The translations under genes and the position numbers were made by a program. Below the pieces are notes generated by a model. That model had not been told where the DNA came from, did no database searches, and worked only from the letters and a program-made list of their open reading frames with translations. A stretch of DNA of 64,000 nt from Arachis hypogaea. Its lineage: Eukaryota > Streptophyta > Magnoliopsida > Fabales > Fabaceae. Positions 43,381-55,695 of this stretch are shown here, one piece after another. The stretch is from the NCBI RefSeq assembly GCF_003086295.3, contig NC_092039.1, positions 73,055,649 to 73,119,648 on the forward strand, written 5' to 3'. How positions within the stretch are numbered: position 1 is the stretch's first letter; each line of letters starts with the position of its first letter.

Positions 43381-44449
43381 TCCTAATCTTAACTCTGTGA
43401 TAACTTCTGCTATTAGAAATCTATTTTAGGAGTCATATGAGTAGTAGTAGTTAGTATTTTTATTTTTATTTTTATCATCTCCAAGTAAGCTATAATTTAT
43501 TTTTCTCATCATCATTAAACATGAATGAAATAGCAGATATTTTTAGAATAAGGAGGCAAATTTTTCGAGTTCTTAATAAGAAAAATTCAAATTATTTATA
43601 TGTGGTGGCAACACTTTTTGTTTTCTGAAAGAATGCTTAAACAATGCATATTTTTGATCTTGTTGTTTATGAATGTTAAAACTATTGGCTCTTGAAAGAA
43701 TGATGAAAAAGAGAACTGTTATTGATAATTTGAAAAATCATAAAATTGATTCTTAAAGCAAGAAAAAGTAGTGAATAACAGAAAAAAAAATTTTTGGTGC
43801 AAAAAAAAGAAAGAAAAAGAAAAGCAAGCAGAAAAAGCCAATAACCTTTTAAACCAAAAGGCAAGGGTAAAAAGGATTCAAGGCTTTGAGCATTAAGGGA
43901 TAGGAGGGCCAAAGGAATAAAATCCTGGCCTAAGCGGCTGAATCAAGCTGTCCCTAACCATGTGCTTGTGGCATGCAGGTCCAAGTGAAAAGCTTGAGAC
44001 TGAGTGGTTAAAGTCGTGATCTAAAGAGTGTGCTTAAGAACTCTGGACACTTATAATTGGGGACTTTAGCAAAGCTGAGTCACAATCTGAAAAGGTTCAC
44101 CCAGTTAAGTGTCTGTGGCATTTCTGTATCTGGTGGTAATACTGGAAGGCAAAGTGCTTAGGGCCACGGCCAAGACTCATAAAGTAGCTGTGTTCAAGAA
44201 TCAACATACTAAACTAGGAGAATCAATAACACTATCTGAATTCTGAGTTCCTATGGATGCCAATCATTCTAAACTTCAAAGGATGAAGTGAGATGCCAAA
44301 ACTGTTTAGAAGCAAAAAGCTACTAGTCCCATTCATCTAATTAGAATTGAGCTTCATGTAAAACTCTGAGATTGCCTCTTGATCTTCTTGCTACCCTATT
44401 TTTTTTATCTAGTTGCTTGGGGACAAGCAACAGTTTAAGTTTGGTGTTG
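43381..44449 (+). other. 3' non-coding region of D2
   Basis: Same blocks as in D, plus a second AAGGCAAGGGTAAAAAGGAT and TTGAGCATTAAGG passage that D lacks. Ends with GTTGCTTG-GGGA-CAAGCAAC (44412-44431) and CAGTTTAAGTTTGGTGTTG. Confidence 0.7.
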
Positions 44450-46063
44450 TGATGAGCGGATACTTTATACGCTTTTTGGGGGTATTTCCATATAGTTTTT
44501 AGTATGATCTAGCTACTTTTTAGTATATTTTTATTAGTTTTTATGCAAAAATCACATTTCTAGACTTTGCTATGAGTTTGTGTGTTTTTCTATGATTTCA
44601 GATATTTTCTGGCTAAAATTGAGGGACCGGAGCAAAAATCTGATTCAGAGGCTGAAAAGGGACTGCATATGCTGTTGGATTCTGACCTCCCTGCACTCGA
44701 AATGGAATTTTTGGAGCTACAGGAGTCCAAATGACGTGCTCTCAATTTCGTTGGAAATTAGACATCCAAGGCTTTTCAGAAATATATAATAGTTCATACT
44801 TTGCTCGAGTTTAGATGACGCAAATGGGCGTTCAACGCCAGCCTTCTGCCATATTCTGGCGTTAAATGCCAGAAACAAGTTACAAGCTAGAGTCAAACGC
44901 CTGAAACAGGTTACAAGATAGAGTCAAATTCCAGAAACAGGTTACAACTTGGTGTTTAACTCCAAGAATAGTCTATGCATGTGAAAGCTTCAATGTTCAG
45001 CCCCAGCACACACCAAGTGGGCCCCGGAAGTGGATTTTGGCATTATCTATCTTAGTTTACTCATTTTCTGTAAACCTAGGTTACTAGTTGAGTATAAAAA
45101 CTACTTTTAGAGATTTATTTTGTACCTCATGACATTTTTTAGATCTGAATTTGTATCTTTGATGGCATGAGTCTCTAAACCCCATGGCTGGGGGTGAGGA
45201 GCTCTGCTGTGTCTCGATGAATTAATACAATTATTTATGTTTTCTATTCAATCACACTTATTTCTATTCCAAGATATTCATTTGTACTTCAACATGATGA
45301 ATGTGATGATCCGTGACACTCATCACCATTCTCAACCTATGAATGTGTGCCTAACAACCACTTCCATTCTACCTTAGATTGAAAATATATCTCTTGGGTT
45401 CCTGGTTCACGAGTTTGACTGCCTCTCCTGACAACAGAGCATTCAAATCCGTGAGATCAGAGTCTTCGTGGTATAAGCTAGAATCAATTGGCAGCATTCC
45501 TGAGATCCGGAAAGTCTAAACCTTGTCTGTGTTATTTCGAGTAGGATCTTGGAAGGGATGACTGTGACGAGCTTCAAACTCATGAATACTGGGCGCAGTG
45601 ACAGTGTGCAAAAGGATCAATGGATCCTATTCCAACATTAGTGAGAACCAACAGATGATTAGCCATGTACATGGACCCTTGTCACTGAGAGGATGGCTGG
45701 TAGCCATTGAAAACGGTGATCCACCAACATACAGCTTGCCATGGAAGGAGACCTACGTGCGTGAAGAAGAAGACAGTAGGAAAGCAGAAATTCAGAAGAC
45801 AGAGCATCTCCAAAACCTCAACCTGTTCTTCATTACTGCATAACAAGTATCATTTAATTCATGCTCTTTTACTTTTCGCAATTAAAACTAAGAACCACTA
45901 TTGATATCCTGACTAAGAATAATAAGATAACCATTGCTTGCTTCAAGCCGGCAATCTCCGTGGGATCGACCCATACTCACGTAAGGTATTACTTGGACAA
46001 CCTAGTGCACTTGTTGGTTAGTTGTGCGGAATTACCAAGTGTGATTGTAATTTTCGTGCACCA
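44450..46063 (+). repeat. 3' LTR of D2
   Basis: 1614 bp, TGATGAGCGGATACTTTA...TTCGTGCACCA. Palindromes at 44826-44841 and 44855-44871, partly eroded. Followed at once by the middle of E's LTR. Confidence 0.9.
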
Positions 46064-46979
46064 AGCTGGCGTCCAACGCACCAGAGGGAGTACCAACCCA
46101 TGGCTTCACTCAAGCTCAGCCCAAACACTCACCAAGTCGGTCCGAAACGTGGATTTTCGCAATACACGACTAGTTTATCTTATTTTTGTAATTCTTAGTT
46201 GCTAGACTAGTATATATATTACAAAGATCACCCTTGTTAGAGATCTTTGCCCATTTGAACCTTTCACTACTATTTTCTGTACAGTATAAGTCACTAACCT
46301 CCTAGGTTAAGGCTAGGAGCTTTGCTGATTCTTATGGATTAATAATATCATTATTCTATTTCAATCTATGCTTGATTCTATTCTAAGATTTATCTTCGTT
46401 CTTCATCTTAATGGATTGGGAGTGTAACTTGACCGTCATCCCTATTCCACATGGGTTCTTGCGAGTCCTTGACTTGATAGTACTGAACCACAAGCTTGAT
46501 TATACATTTCTTAGACGGCTAATCCATGACTTTGTTGGGTACTTGGAGACATCAGTGTAGCCGAGCTACGGGGAGATTAGGGCCTTTGTGGTATAGGCTA
46601 GAATCACAGGAGTGGCGTTCTCTGATCCGAAAGATCTGACCTTGTCTGTGGCGTTTTGAGTAGGATCACCAAGGAAATGGACTGCTAGAGCTTCACCCCT
46701 ATTCTGATTGGATGACCGCTGACCTGACGTTTGATCTGAAGCAGCCCGGTGTTAATCATTTACAACCTGCCATGGAATGAATCAATCAGAAGTTGGAGTA
46801 GATGGTGAGAAAAGTTGATTCAGAAAGAAGAAACATCTCTGAAACCTCAACCGTTCTCACACCATTGATTTGACACCTATCTAGTAACGTTTTATTTATT
46901 TATTCTGTGTTATACATTTTTCCACAACAATCATCTTTTCTATCTGCCTGACTAATTGCGGAGCCAGTTTCGCGCACCA
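46064..46979 (+). repeat. 5' LTR of E, second part
   Basis: Matches 54480-55528 apart from some small deletions. Ends CGCGCACCA. Confidence 0.88.
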
Positions 46980-46985
46980 AGTTTT

Positions 46986-47003
46986 TGGCACCGTTGCCGG
47001 GGA
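46986..47003 (+). promoter_or_regulatory. Primer-binding site of E
   Basis: TGGCACCGTTGCCGGGGA: one change from the tRNA-Asp type site. Confidence 0.85.
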
Positions 47004-48272
47004 TTGTTCGGATTTGACAAACTACCGGATTATCTTGCTGCTTAGATTAGGTACTTTTTACTTTTGTTTGTGTCTTTTGTTTTCTTTTTCAAAAAGTTTT
47101 TCAAAATCCATCTTCTCTTTGTCTTTTGTTTGAGTCCAGTGTCACTTCTTAAGTTTGGTGTCCTGTGTGTGTTCTTTATTTTCTTTAAATTTTCGAATTT
47201 GTTCTTCAGCGTTCTTCTTGGTATTCAAGTTGTTCTTGTTTCTTTTCTTGTTTTGATCTTAAAAGTTTTAAGTTTGGTGTCTTTTGGTTTTTTTCTTTAA
47301 AAATTTCGAAAAAGCTAGTGTCTTTGATCTAAAAATTTTAGGTTTGGCGTCTTTTGGTTGTTTTTCTCTTTCTTCATTAATTCAAAAAATCCAAAAAAAA
47401 TTATCTTTTTTATCTTTATTCATAAATTTCAAAAATATTGCTTTCTTTTTTATTTTGATTTAAATTTTTTTTTGAAGTTGGTGTTTTCTTGTTAGTAAAT
47501 TCAAATTTCAAATCTTATTTTTTAAATCTTTTCAAATCTTTTCTTTTAATTTGATCTTTTCCTAACTTATCTTTCTTTTAAAATTTTAAAATTCAAAACT
47601 TTTTCAAATATTTATCTTATCTTTGGTTTATATTTCTTTAAATTTTAAATCATTATCTTATCTTATCTTAATTTTAAATTTCAATTTCAAATCTTTTCAA
47701 ATTCAAATCTTTTTCAAATCTTCACCATATCTTATCTTTTCAACATATTTTCAAATCTTTATTTTGTTTCAATTTCTAAATTCAAAATAAAATCTTTTTC
47801 AAATCTTTTCAATTCTTATCTTATCTTGTTGACTTTTCCTTTCCCATTTTGTATTTAAAATTTTTTAAAATCAAATCTTTTTCAAATCTCCTATCTTATC
47901 TTATTTTCAAATCTTTCTTAATTAGTTACTTGTTTTCTCTTCCCGCTTTTTCATAACTTACTAACTAATTCCTCTCTCTTCTATTTTCAAAAACTTCTTG
48001 CCTCTTTTTCTTTCTTCTTTTTCGAAAATAACACTCAATTTTCAAATATTTTTAATTCAATTAATAATTAAAATAAAAACAAAAATATTATAATTCTAGT
48101 TTCTCTTTTTACTTCTTAAATTATCGAATTCTTCTACCCCCTCTATTCGAATTCTCCTTCTCATCCCCCTATATTCATTCTTCTTTCTTCTTCACATCTA
48201 ACAGGGAGTTCTCTATCCTTTCACATAGAAACTCCCATTCTCTTTCTTTTTTGTTCTTATTTTTTCTTGTTT
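47004..48272 (+). other. Leader of E
   Basis: Three TTAAGTTTGGTGTC boxes (47147, 47267, 47337), then about 800 bp of degenerate CTTTTCAAATCTT-type AT-rich repeats, then the pre-gag hairpin GGGAGTTCTCT/AGAAACTCCC (48204-48236, one bulge). No coding frame. Confidence 0.75.
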
Positions 48273-50220
48273 ATGAGCAGGAACAGAGATAAAGAACCAC
48301 TCTTTGATCCTGATCCTAAACCTGAGAGGATCCTAAGGAAGCGTTTGCAATAAGTTAAAGCACAACACTCCAGAAGAGACCTCATAGAACTTTTCGAACA
48401 AGAAACTAAAAATACAAACATGGCAGTCAATTAGAATAATGGAGGAGATGCAAGGAAGGTTCTTGGTGACTTTACTGCACCCACTTCTAACTTCTATAGA
48501 AGAAGTATTTCCATACCTACCATTAGAGCAAATAACTTTGATCTTAAGGCTCAGTTAGTCTCTCTAATGCAATAGAATTGTAAATTTCATGGACTTCTAC
48601 TGAAAGATCCACAACAATTCCTATCTGAATTCTTGCAAATCGGTGATACTGTTAAGATCGATGGAGTGGATTCTGAGGTTTACATGCTTATTCTTTTCCC
48701 TTTTGTTGTTAGAGACAGAGCTAGGATATGGTTAGATTCTCAAACTAAGGAAAGCCTAGACTCTTGGGAAAATTTGGTCAATGCTTTCTAGGCCAAGTTC
48801 TTTCCACCTCAAAAGATGGGCAAGCTCAAGGTGAAAGTTCAAACCTTCAGACAAAAAGAGGGTGAATCCCTCTACGAAACTTGGGAAATATACAAGCACC
48901 TGATCAGGAGATGTTCTCTTGATATGCTCTCAGAATAGGCTATCATAGGCATCTTCTATGACGGTCTATCTGAGATGTCCAAGATGTCATTGGACCATTC
49001 TGCTGGTGGATCACTCCACTTGAAGAAGATGCCTGAAGAGGCATAGGAACTCATTGAAATGGTTACAAATAACCAATTCATGTATACTTCTGAGAGAAAC
49101 CCTGTGAACAATATGGTAGCTCAGAAGAAAGGAGTCAGGGAAGTTGATACTCTGAATGCCATATTGGCTCAGAACAAGATCTTGACCCAATAGGTCAATA
49201 TGATCTCTCAGTATTTGATTGGAATATAAGCTGCAGCTGGCAACATTCAAGACACCTCCTATGATGAAGATGCTTATGATCCAGGTCAACCCATGATGGA
49301 AGAGGTGAATTACATGGGAGAACCCTATGAAAACACCTACAACCTTTCATGGAGAAATCATCCTAACCATTCATGGAGGGATCAACAGAAGTCCCAGCAA
49401 GGCTTCAATAATAATCAAGGTGAAAGAAACCAGAATAGGTTCAACAACAGACCACCATTCCCAATTTCTCGGCAACAGATGGAGACTTCTAACCAGAGCC
49501 TTTCTAACTTAGCAACCATAGTCTTTGAACTCTCTAAGACCACTCACAGTGTCAAAACAGAAACTAGGTCCTCTATCAGAAATTTGGAGGTAAAAGTTGG
49601 TCAGCTGAGTAAGAGAATCCCTAAGACCCCTCCTAACACTCTCCTAAGTAACACTGAAGTAAACCCAAGAGAAGAGTGGAAGGCCATCACTGTAGAAGCC
49701 GAGGCTGAATCTAAAGGGGATATTTTGGCATTGAACGCTAGTAAGGAAGTCTTTACTGGGTGTTCAACGCCCAACAAAGCACCATTCCTGGCGTTGAACG
49801 CCAGTAAGAAAGTCCTTATTGGGTGTTTAACGCCTAAAGAAGCACCATCACTGGCGTTGAATATGAGTAAGAAAGGCCTTACTGGGCATTCAATGCCAAA
49901 GAGGCACAAAAATTGGAGTTGAACGCCAGTAATAGGGCAGCTGGGCGTTCAACGCCCACTAAAAACTACCCTATTAAAGAACTGAAGGCAACTAAGGCTC
50001 ATGAGGAGACTATAAAAGTTTCCTTGAATGCCTTGTTACAGATCATGGATTATGAGGATCACTCCTCTTCTGATGAGGAAGAGGAAACTAGGGAAGAGCA
50101 AGTTAGTCGGTACCTAGGAGTCCTCATGAAGCTAAATGCCAAGTTATTTAGAATAGAGACATTGGAGGAAGAACCCCTAGTGTTCACCAAGGAACTCAAT
50201 GCCTTGGTTCAAAAGAATCT
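48273..50220 (+). pseudogene. gag: E: gag
   Basis: From MSRNRDKEPLFDPDPKPER: ANNFDLKAQL, a stop in a Gln-Gln pair (about 48572), FPFVVRDRARIWL, FFPPQKMGKLKV, GESLYETWEIYK, GIFYDGLSEMSKM, SAGGSLHLKK, NNQFMYTSERNP, SWRNHPNHSWRDQ, SIRNLEVKVGQLSK, then four LALNASKK...TPKK repeats (49725-49965). About eight stops, mostly TAG or TAA at Gln or Trp positions. A lost base near 49897 shifts the frame. Confidence 0.88.
49725..49965. repeat. Tandem repeats of 60-66 bp with palindromes in gag of E
   Basis: Four units, each with a GGCGTTGAACGCC-type palindrome followed by a GGGTGTTCAACGCCC-type one. They code LALNASKK and GCSTPKK peptides, parallel to the LALNA and GVQTP units in D's gag at the same place. 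Confidence 0.8.
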
Positions 50221-50620
50221 ACCTCAGAATCTGCCGGATCCCGGACACTTCCTAATTCCTTGTCACATAGGCACTATTACCTTTGAGAAGGCTCTGTGTG
50301 TCCTAAGGTCAAGCATAAACCTCATGCCACTCTTTGTAATGGAGAGGCTGAGAATCTTTGAGGTACAAACTGCAAGAATCTCACTAAAGATGGCAGACAA
50401 GTCAATGAAAAAAGCATATGGTCTAGTAGAGGATGTCTTAGTAAAGGTTGAGAACCTTTACATCCCTGCGGATTTCATAATCTTGGATATTGTGTAGGAA
50501 GAGGATGAATCCATCATCCTTGGAAGACCCTTCCTAGCCACTGCAATCATTGATGTAGCAAGGGGAGAGCTAGTCCTGGAATTGCATGAGGACTATATCT
50601 TATTCAAGACCTAGCCCTAA
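50221..50620 (+). pseudogene. pol: E: aspartic protease, inactive
   Basis: NLPDPGHFLIPCHIGTITFEKA, then CVLRSSINLMP where G and D have CDLGASINL: the catalytic Asp is Val and Gly is Arg. A stop lies near 50495. The second motif IILGRPFLAT (about 50515) is intact. Confidence 0.88.
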
Positions 50621-50985
50621 CTCTCCCCTGACAAAAGGTAGACAATTGTGCAACACCTAGTGTTCAAACCCTCTCTCTTAGTACAGAGCTATACAGAGCC
50701 CCCAGACACCAATTCTAAGTTTGGTGTTGGGTAGCCATTATCAAGCAATGAAAATACTGGTACTAAGAAGAAAGTACCTAAAGACTAGAAGGACAAAAAG
50801 ATCCCCACTGAAGGCCTCTCACTTTGCATGAGAATGGTGTGCATTGACAACCCAGTCATTCCACATACTGTGAACAAAATCCTGTCTCTAGAACATGTGG
50901 AACTCATCCATGAGAGCACAAGCATTCACTATGAGGGGCAAAATTCTGAGCCCCTATTCATCTCCGTAAGGAGCTAACTGTCAAG
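50621..50985 (+). pseudogene. E: extra C-terminal region in place of reverse transcriptase
   Basis: SKFGVG (codes across a TAAGTTTGGTGTTGGG box at 50711), TKKKVPKD, KKIPTEGLSLCMRMV, NPVIPHTVNKILSLEHVELI. It parallels 25974-26291 in G. Several stops. Confidence 0.55.
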
Positions 50986-51026
50986 CTAGTGACGTTAAAG
51001 AAGTGCTTGTTGGGAGGTAACCCAAC
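50982..51026 (+). promoter_or_regulatory. Post-pol hairpin block of E
   Basis: CAAGCTAGTGACGTTAAAGA followed by GTTGGG-AGGTAA-CCCAAC (51009-51026), six pairs. Confidence 0.7.
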
Positions 51027-51157
51027 CATAATTAGTTATTTCTATTTTTTCTTATGTTTATTTTAGTTATATTAGTTTAATTTTCATATTTGTTTCTTTA
51101 AGTTTGTGATTATGTGCAGTAGTTAGAATATAAACAGAACACCCTGGATCAGGTACC

Positions 51158-51400
51158 TTGCTGGCATTGAACGCCAGACAAGGAGGCCAGAGTGGCCGTT
51201 CAACGCCCACAAGGAGTAGCATTGCTGGCATTGAACGCCAGCCAGGGGGCAGAGACTAGGCATTCAATGCCATAAAGGAGACAGAGACCTGGCACAAAAC
51301 GCCAGATAGGAGGGCCCCAATGGGCGTTCAACGCCCTATAAGGAGCATATAGCTGGCATTGAACGCCAGCCAAGAGCAGGAGCTTGGCGTTTAATGCCCA
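51158..51400. repeat. Interior palindrome cluster of E
   Basis: About nine units such as CTGGCATTGAACGCCAG, GGGCGTTCAACGCCC and CTTGGCGTTTAATGCC. Many carry a GGCATT instead of GGCGTT, consistent with loss of methylated CpG. Confidence 0.85.
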
Positions 51401-51813
51401 CAAGGTGGCAAGGAATTTGAATTCCCTAGCCCTCAAGATCAGTGGTTCCCATAGAATCTCCACCTACCCCACCTTCTTCTCTCCCTTACTTTCACTCTTC
51501 CCCACACACTCTTCCCCATAAATCCTAAACCAATCACATTCATATCTCTTCCCAAAACCATCATAACTCTCACCAACCCCCACCCACTTTAAATTCAAAA
51601 TTTTCCACCCAATTCCCACCGATTCATTCAAACCCTACCCTATCCCAGCCTTATAAATACCCCTTCTTCCAACCCTTTCAACACACAATCGATACACTAT
51701 AGCCCCCACTTGGCTGACACCCTCTCTCCCTCCATCTCCCCCATTCTCTTCTTCTTCTACTATTTTCTGCCTTTTTTTAGCTCGAGGACGAGCAAAGCTT
51801 TTAAGTTTGGTTT
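51401..51813 (+). other. Pyrimidine-rich leader of the 3' ORF in E
   Basis: CCCACC/TCTTCC-rich, with CTTATAAATACCCC (near 51650) as a likely TATA region. The hairpin GCTCG-AGGA-CGAGC (51780-51793) differs from the D-type GCTTG-AGGA-CAAGC by a paired T-A to C-G change. Then TTTTAAGTTTGGTTTTGG. Confidence 0.6.
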
Positions 51814-52916
51814 TGGAAAAGTCTTGCTTCCTCTAGAAAGAGGAAAGGGAAAGCTGTTGCTTCCTCCTCCGAACCTTGGGAGATGGAGAGATTTATCACC
51901 AAATCTCATCAAGACCACTTCTATGAAGTAGTGGCAATGGAAATGGTGATTCCTGAAGCCCCCTTTAGGCTAAAAAAGAATGAGTACCCGAAGATCCGAC
52001 GAGAAATCCAGAGGAGAAGTTGGGAAGTTCTAACCAATCTTATTCCAGAAGTTGGAATCTTGATGGTGCAAGAGTTCTATGCTAATGCATGGGTCACAAA
52101 AAACCATGATACTAGTGTGAACCTACATCCCAAAAATTTGAGCACCATGGTCCGAGGGAAACCTTTGGATTTCAGCCCAGAGTGAGTAAGGTTGGCTCTC
52201 CATTTGTCAATGATACAAGGAGACCCACATCCTTACACTAGAAGAGTCAACTTTGATCAGAGGATGGACCAAGTCCTTTAAGGCATTTGTGTGAAAGGAG
52301 CTCAGTGGAAGAGGGATGCTCAAGGCAAGCCTATCCAACTAAGATGGCTTGACCTCAAGTTTATAGATAGATTAGAAGTGACCATTGACAAAGCCATCAT
52401 GATTCATTGCATCATGATTAGAAGTGAGGTAGTGGTACATGAGGTAATACCTCAAGAAGTGTACAAGAATGCTGAAAAGCCTTCCACCTGAGCAAGGTTA
52501 GCTTTTTCCCACCTTATATGTCACCGATGTAATTTAGCTAGAATTGTCATAGAAGAAGACACCTCTATTGAGGAGGACAAGCTCATTACTAAAGAAGGAT
52601 GGAATAAACTAGAGAGCCTTCACATGCACCTCAACAAGAGCATGTGGAGTTGCCTCAACAAGAATTCCCTGAGATGCCTCAAGGAATGCATTTTTCTCCT
52701 CAAGGCTATTGGGACCAATTGTATACTTCTCTAGGAGAATTAAGCTCCAACATAGATCAGCTGAGGATGGGACATCCAGAACATTCTAGCATCCTCGATG
52801 AAATAAGAGAAGATCAAAGAGCCATGAGGGAAGAACAACAGAGACATGGGCGTGACATAGAAGACATTAAGCGCTCAATTGGATTCCAAAGAGGAAGCAG
52901 TAGCTGCCGTCACTAA
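51814..52916 (+). pseudogene. E: broken downstream ORF (putative plant transposon domain)
   Basis: A basic stretch SRKRKGKAVASSSE (start codon lost), EEFITK-like start MERFITKSHQDHF, MVQEFYANAW, MVRGKPLDF, a stop near 52184, GICVKGAQWK, LEVTIDKAIMIHCIMI, a stop near 52490, then a frameshift to a C-terminal coiled coil (EIREDQRAMREEQQRHGRD). The family is the same as in D, but only loosely similar. Confidence 0.8.
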
Positions 52917-54013
52917 GGTGGTCACATTCCATACTTCCCTTTTCCTATGTCATTTATCTGTTTTCCATGTATTCTATTTTATTGTCTGTTTTTAGTGCAT
53001 GATCATCTTTATCTATGTCTTAAAGCTATGAAATATCCATGCATCTCTCACATTTCTTAAAAGAAAATTTTATTCAAAAAAGAAAAGTAAGATGCATGAA
53101 TTTCGAGTTATATATTAAGAATAGTTCAATTATTTAATGTGGTGGCATTGCTTTTATTTTCTAAATGCATGAATGAACAGTGCATATTTGATGTTGGAGT
53201 TAAAAATGTTGGCTCTTGAAAGAATGATGAAAAAGAAGAAGTATTATTGGTGATATGAAAAATCATAAAATTGATTCTTGAAGCAAGAAAAAACAACAAT
53301 AAAAAAGAGAGAAAGAGAGTAGCGAAAAAAAGCATCAAAAAGAAAGAAAAAGCCAATAGCTCTTTAAACCAAAAGGGAAGAGCAAAAAGCCATTAGCTCT
53401 TTAAACCAAAAGGCAAGAGCAAGGATCCAAGGCTTTGAGCATCAATGGTTAGGAGGGCCTAAAAGAAGAAAAAATCTTGGCCTAAACAGTTCAAATGAGC
53501 TGCTTCCTTAACTATATGGTTGTGATGTGATGGTGTCAAGTGAAAAGCTTGAGACTGAGCAGTTAAAGTTGTGATCTAAAGTAAAGAGTGTGCTTAAGAA
53601 CTCTGGACACCAGTGGCTGGAGATTCTAGCAAAGCTGAATCACAATCAGAAAGGGTTTACGTAGTTAAGTGTTTGTGACGTTTATGTATCCTGTGGTAAT
53701 ATTGGAAAACAAAGCGCTGAGGGTCACGACCAAGACTCAAAAGAAGCTATGTTCAAGAATAAAAAAAGAACTAAACTAGGAGAATCAATAATATCATCTG
53801 GATTCTAAGTTCCTAAAGATGCCAATCATTCTTAGCTTCAATAGAAAGTGAGATGCCAAAACTATTTAGAAGCAAAAAGCTACTAAGTCCCACTCATCTA
53901 ATTGAAACTAAGCTTCATTGAGAACTCTGAGATTTATTGTATCATTCTCTTCTTTTTAATCCTACTTTGTTTTGTGTTGCTTGGGAATGAGCAACAGTTT
54001 AAGTTTGGTGTTC
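52917..54013 (+). other. 3' non-coding region of E
   Basis: Blocks as in D and D2, with a duplicated AGCTCTTTAAACCAAAAGG passage (53358 and 53395). Ends with an eroded hairpin GTTGCTTGGGAATGAGCAAC (53976-53995) and TTTAAGTTTGGTGTTC. Confidence 0.7.
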
Positions 54014-55528
54014 TGATGAGCGGATATTTTATACGCTTTTTGGCATCATTTTCATATAGTTTCTATTATGTTTTGTTTAAGATTTATTATATTTTCATCG
54101 ATGTTAGTACAAAATTCATAATTTTAGATTCTACTTTATGTTGTTGTGTTTTATTATTATTTCAGGTATTTTCTGGCTGAAATTGAGGAGTTTTGACAAA
54201 GTCTGATTCAGAGACAGAGAAAGGACTGCAGATGTTGTCAGATTTTGACCTTCATGCACTCGAAAGAGCATTTCTAGAGTTACAAAAGTCCAAATGAAGC
54301 GCTCTCAACAGGTATGGAAAGATAACATCCAAGGCTTTATCAAAATATATAATACTCTATACTTTGCTTTGAAAATGAAGGCCCAAAATTGGCATTCAAC
54401 GCCAGCCACCAACCCCATTCATGGCATTCAACACCCAGAAGGGGGTAGCTGGCATCCAATGCCCATTCAGGAGTCCCAAGCTAGCGTCTAATGCCCCAGA
54501 GGGAGTACCAACTCATGCTTCACTAAAGCTTAGCCCAAACACTCACCAAGTGGGCCCGGAAAGTGGATTTTCGCACTATAGGACTAGTTTATCTTATTTA
54601 TGTAATTCTTAGTTGTTAGACTAGTATATATAGAACAAAGATCACCCTTGTTAGGGATCTCTTCCCATTCGAACAATTTACTACTATTTTCTGTACAATA
54701 TGAGTTACTAACCTCATAGGTTAAGGCTAGGAGCTCTGCTGATTCTTATGGATTAATAATATCACTATTCTATTTCAATATATGCTTGATTCTATTCTAA
54801 GATGTATCTTCGTTCTTCATCCTAATGGATTGGGAGTGTAAATTGACCGTCATCCCTATCCCACATGGGTTCTTGCGAGTCCTTGATAGGATAGTACTGA
54901 ACCACAAGCTTGATTATACATCTCTTAGACAACTAATCCACGACTTCGTTGGGTACTTGGAGACATCAGTGCAGCCGAGGTACGAGGCAATTAGGGCCTT
55001 TGTGGTATAGGCTAGAATCACAGGAGTGGAATTCTCTGATCTGGAAGATCCGACCTTGTCTGTTGTATTTTGAGTAGCATCACCAAGGGAATGGACTGCT
55101 AGAGATTCACCCTCGTTCAGATTGGATGACCACTGACCCAGCGTTTGATCTGAAGCAAAGGAGATTAATGACCGCTGACCCGGCATTAATCATTTACACC
55201 CTGCCATGGAATGAATCAATCAGAAGTTGGATACATGGTGAGAAAATTTGATTCAGAAGGAAGAAGCATCTCCGAAGCCTCAACCATTCTCATACCATTG
55301 ATTTCACACCTATCTAGTAACATTTTATTTATTTATTCTGTTTTATGCATTTTTCCACAACAATAATCTTTTCTATCCACCTGACTAAGATCTACAGGGT
55401 AACCATTGCTTGCTCAAACCAGTAATCTCCGTGGGATCGATCCTCACTCACCTGAGGTATTACTTGGACGACCCGGTGTACTTGCCGGTCTATCTGTGTG
55501 AATATTGCGGAGCCAGTTTCACACACCA
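54014..55528 (+). repeat. 3' LTR of E
   Basis: 1515 bp, TGATGAGCGGATATTTTA...CACACACCA. Eroded palindromes at 54390-54500. A TAGTATATATAG box near 54624. Confidence 0.92.
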
Positions 55529-55695
55529 GCGAGCATCCAATTCGGGTTGGGCATCCCGCATATGCGAGCAGGGGGTTGCGTCCGTGATTACCCATTTTTA
55601 ACAGCCTATATACGGGAGACCCCTGTTTTTCTGAGAAATCGTTTTTCTTGATTTTCAAAGATTCTCTAGCTTTTCAAACAATCTTTAAGTGCTGT
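55529..55695. other. Unassigned 167-bp sequence between E and F
   Basis: GC-rich at its start (GCGAGCATCCAATTCGGG) and not recognisably part of any LTR or interior here. It may be pre-insertion DNA, the only candidate in the window. Confidence 0.4.

Larger units (their letters stand above)
42026..46063 (+). mobile_element. Element D2, 3' part
   Basis: Begins in the pyrimidine-rich leader of the 3' ORF (compare 36960), then a broken 3' ORF, 3' region and full LTR. The same family as D. Its 5' part is represented only by 29721-29874; the rest lies left of element G outside the window. Confidence 0.8.
46064..55528 (+). mobile_element. Element E, Athila-like retrotransposon, gag-protease plus 3' ORF
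   Basis: Left LTR present only from its middle (46064-46979), right LTR complete (54014-55528). Interior: primer-binding site, long leader, gag, protease, extra C-terminal region, no reverse transcriptase, palindrome cluster, broken 3' ORF, 3' region. The same general LTR type as D (TGATGAGCGGATA) but clearly diverged. The left LTR is interrupted by D2, whose end abuts AGCTGGCGTCCAAC. Confidence 0.88.

Noticed and set aside
47390..48200. Satellite array in E's leader
   Set aside because: CTTTTCAAATCTT words are frequent but irregularly spaced; treated as low-complexity leader.
51710..51931. Separate small gene before the 3' ORF of E
   Set aside because: The frame runs through the pyrimidine-rich leader and hairpin and is not conserved in D or D2.
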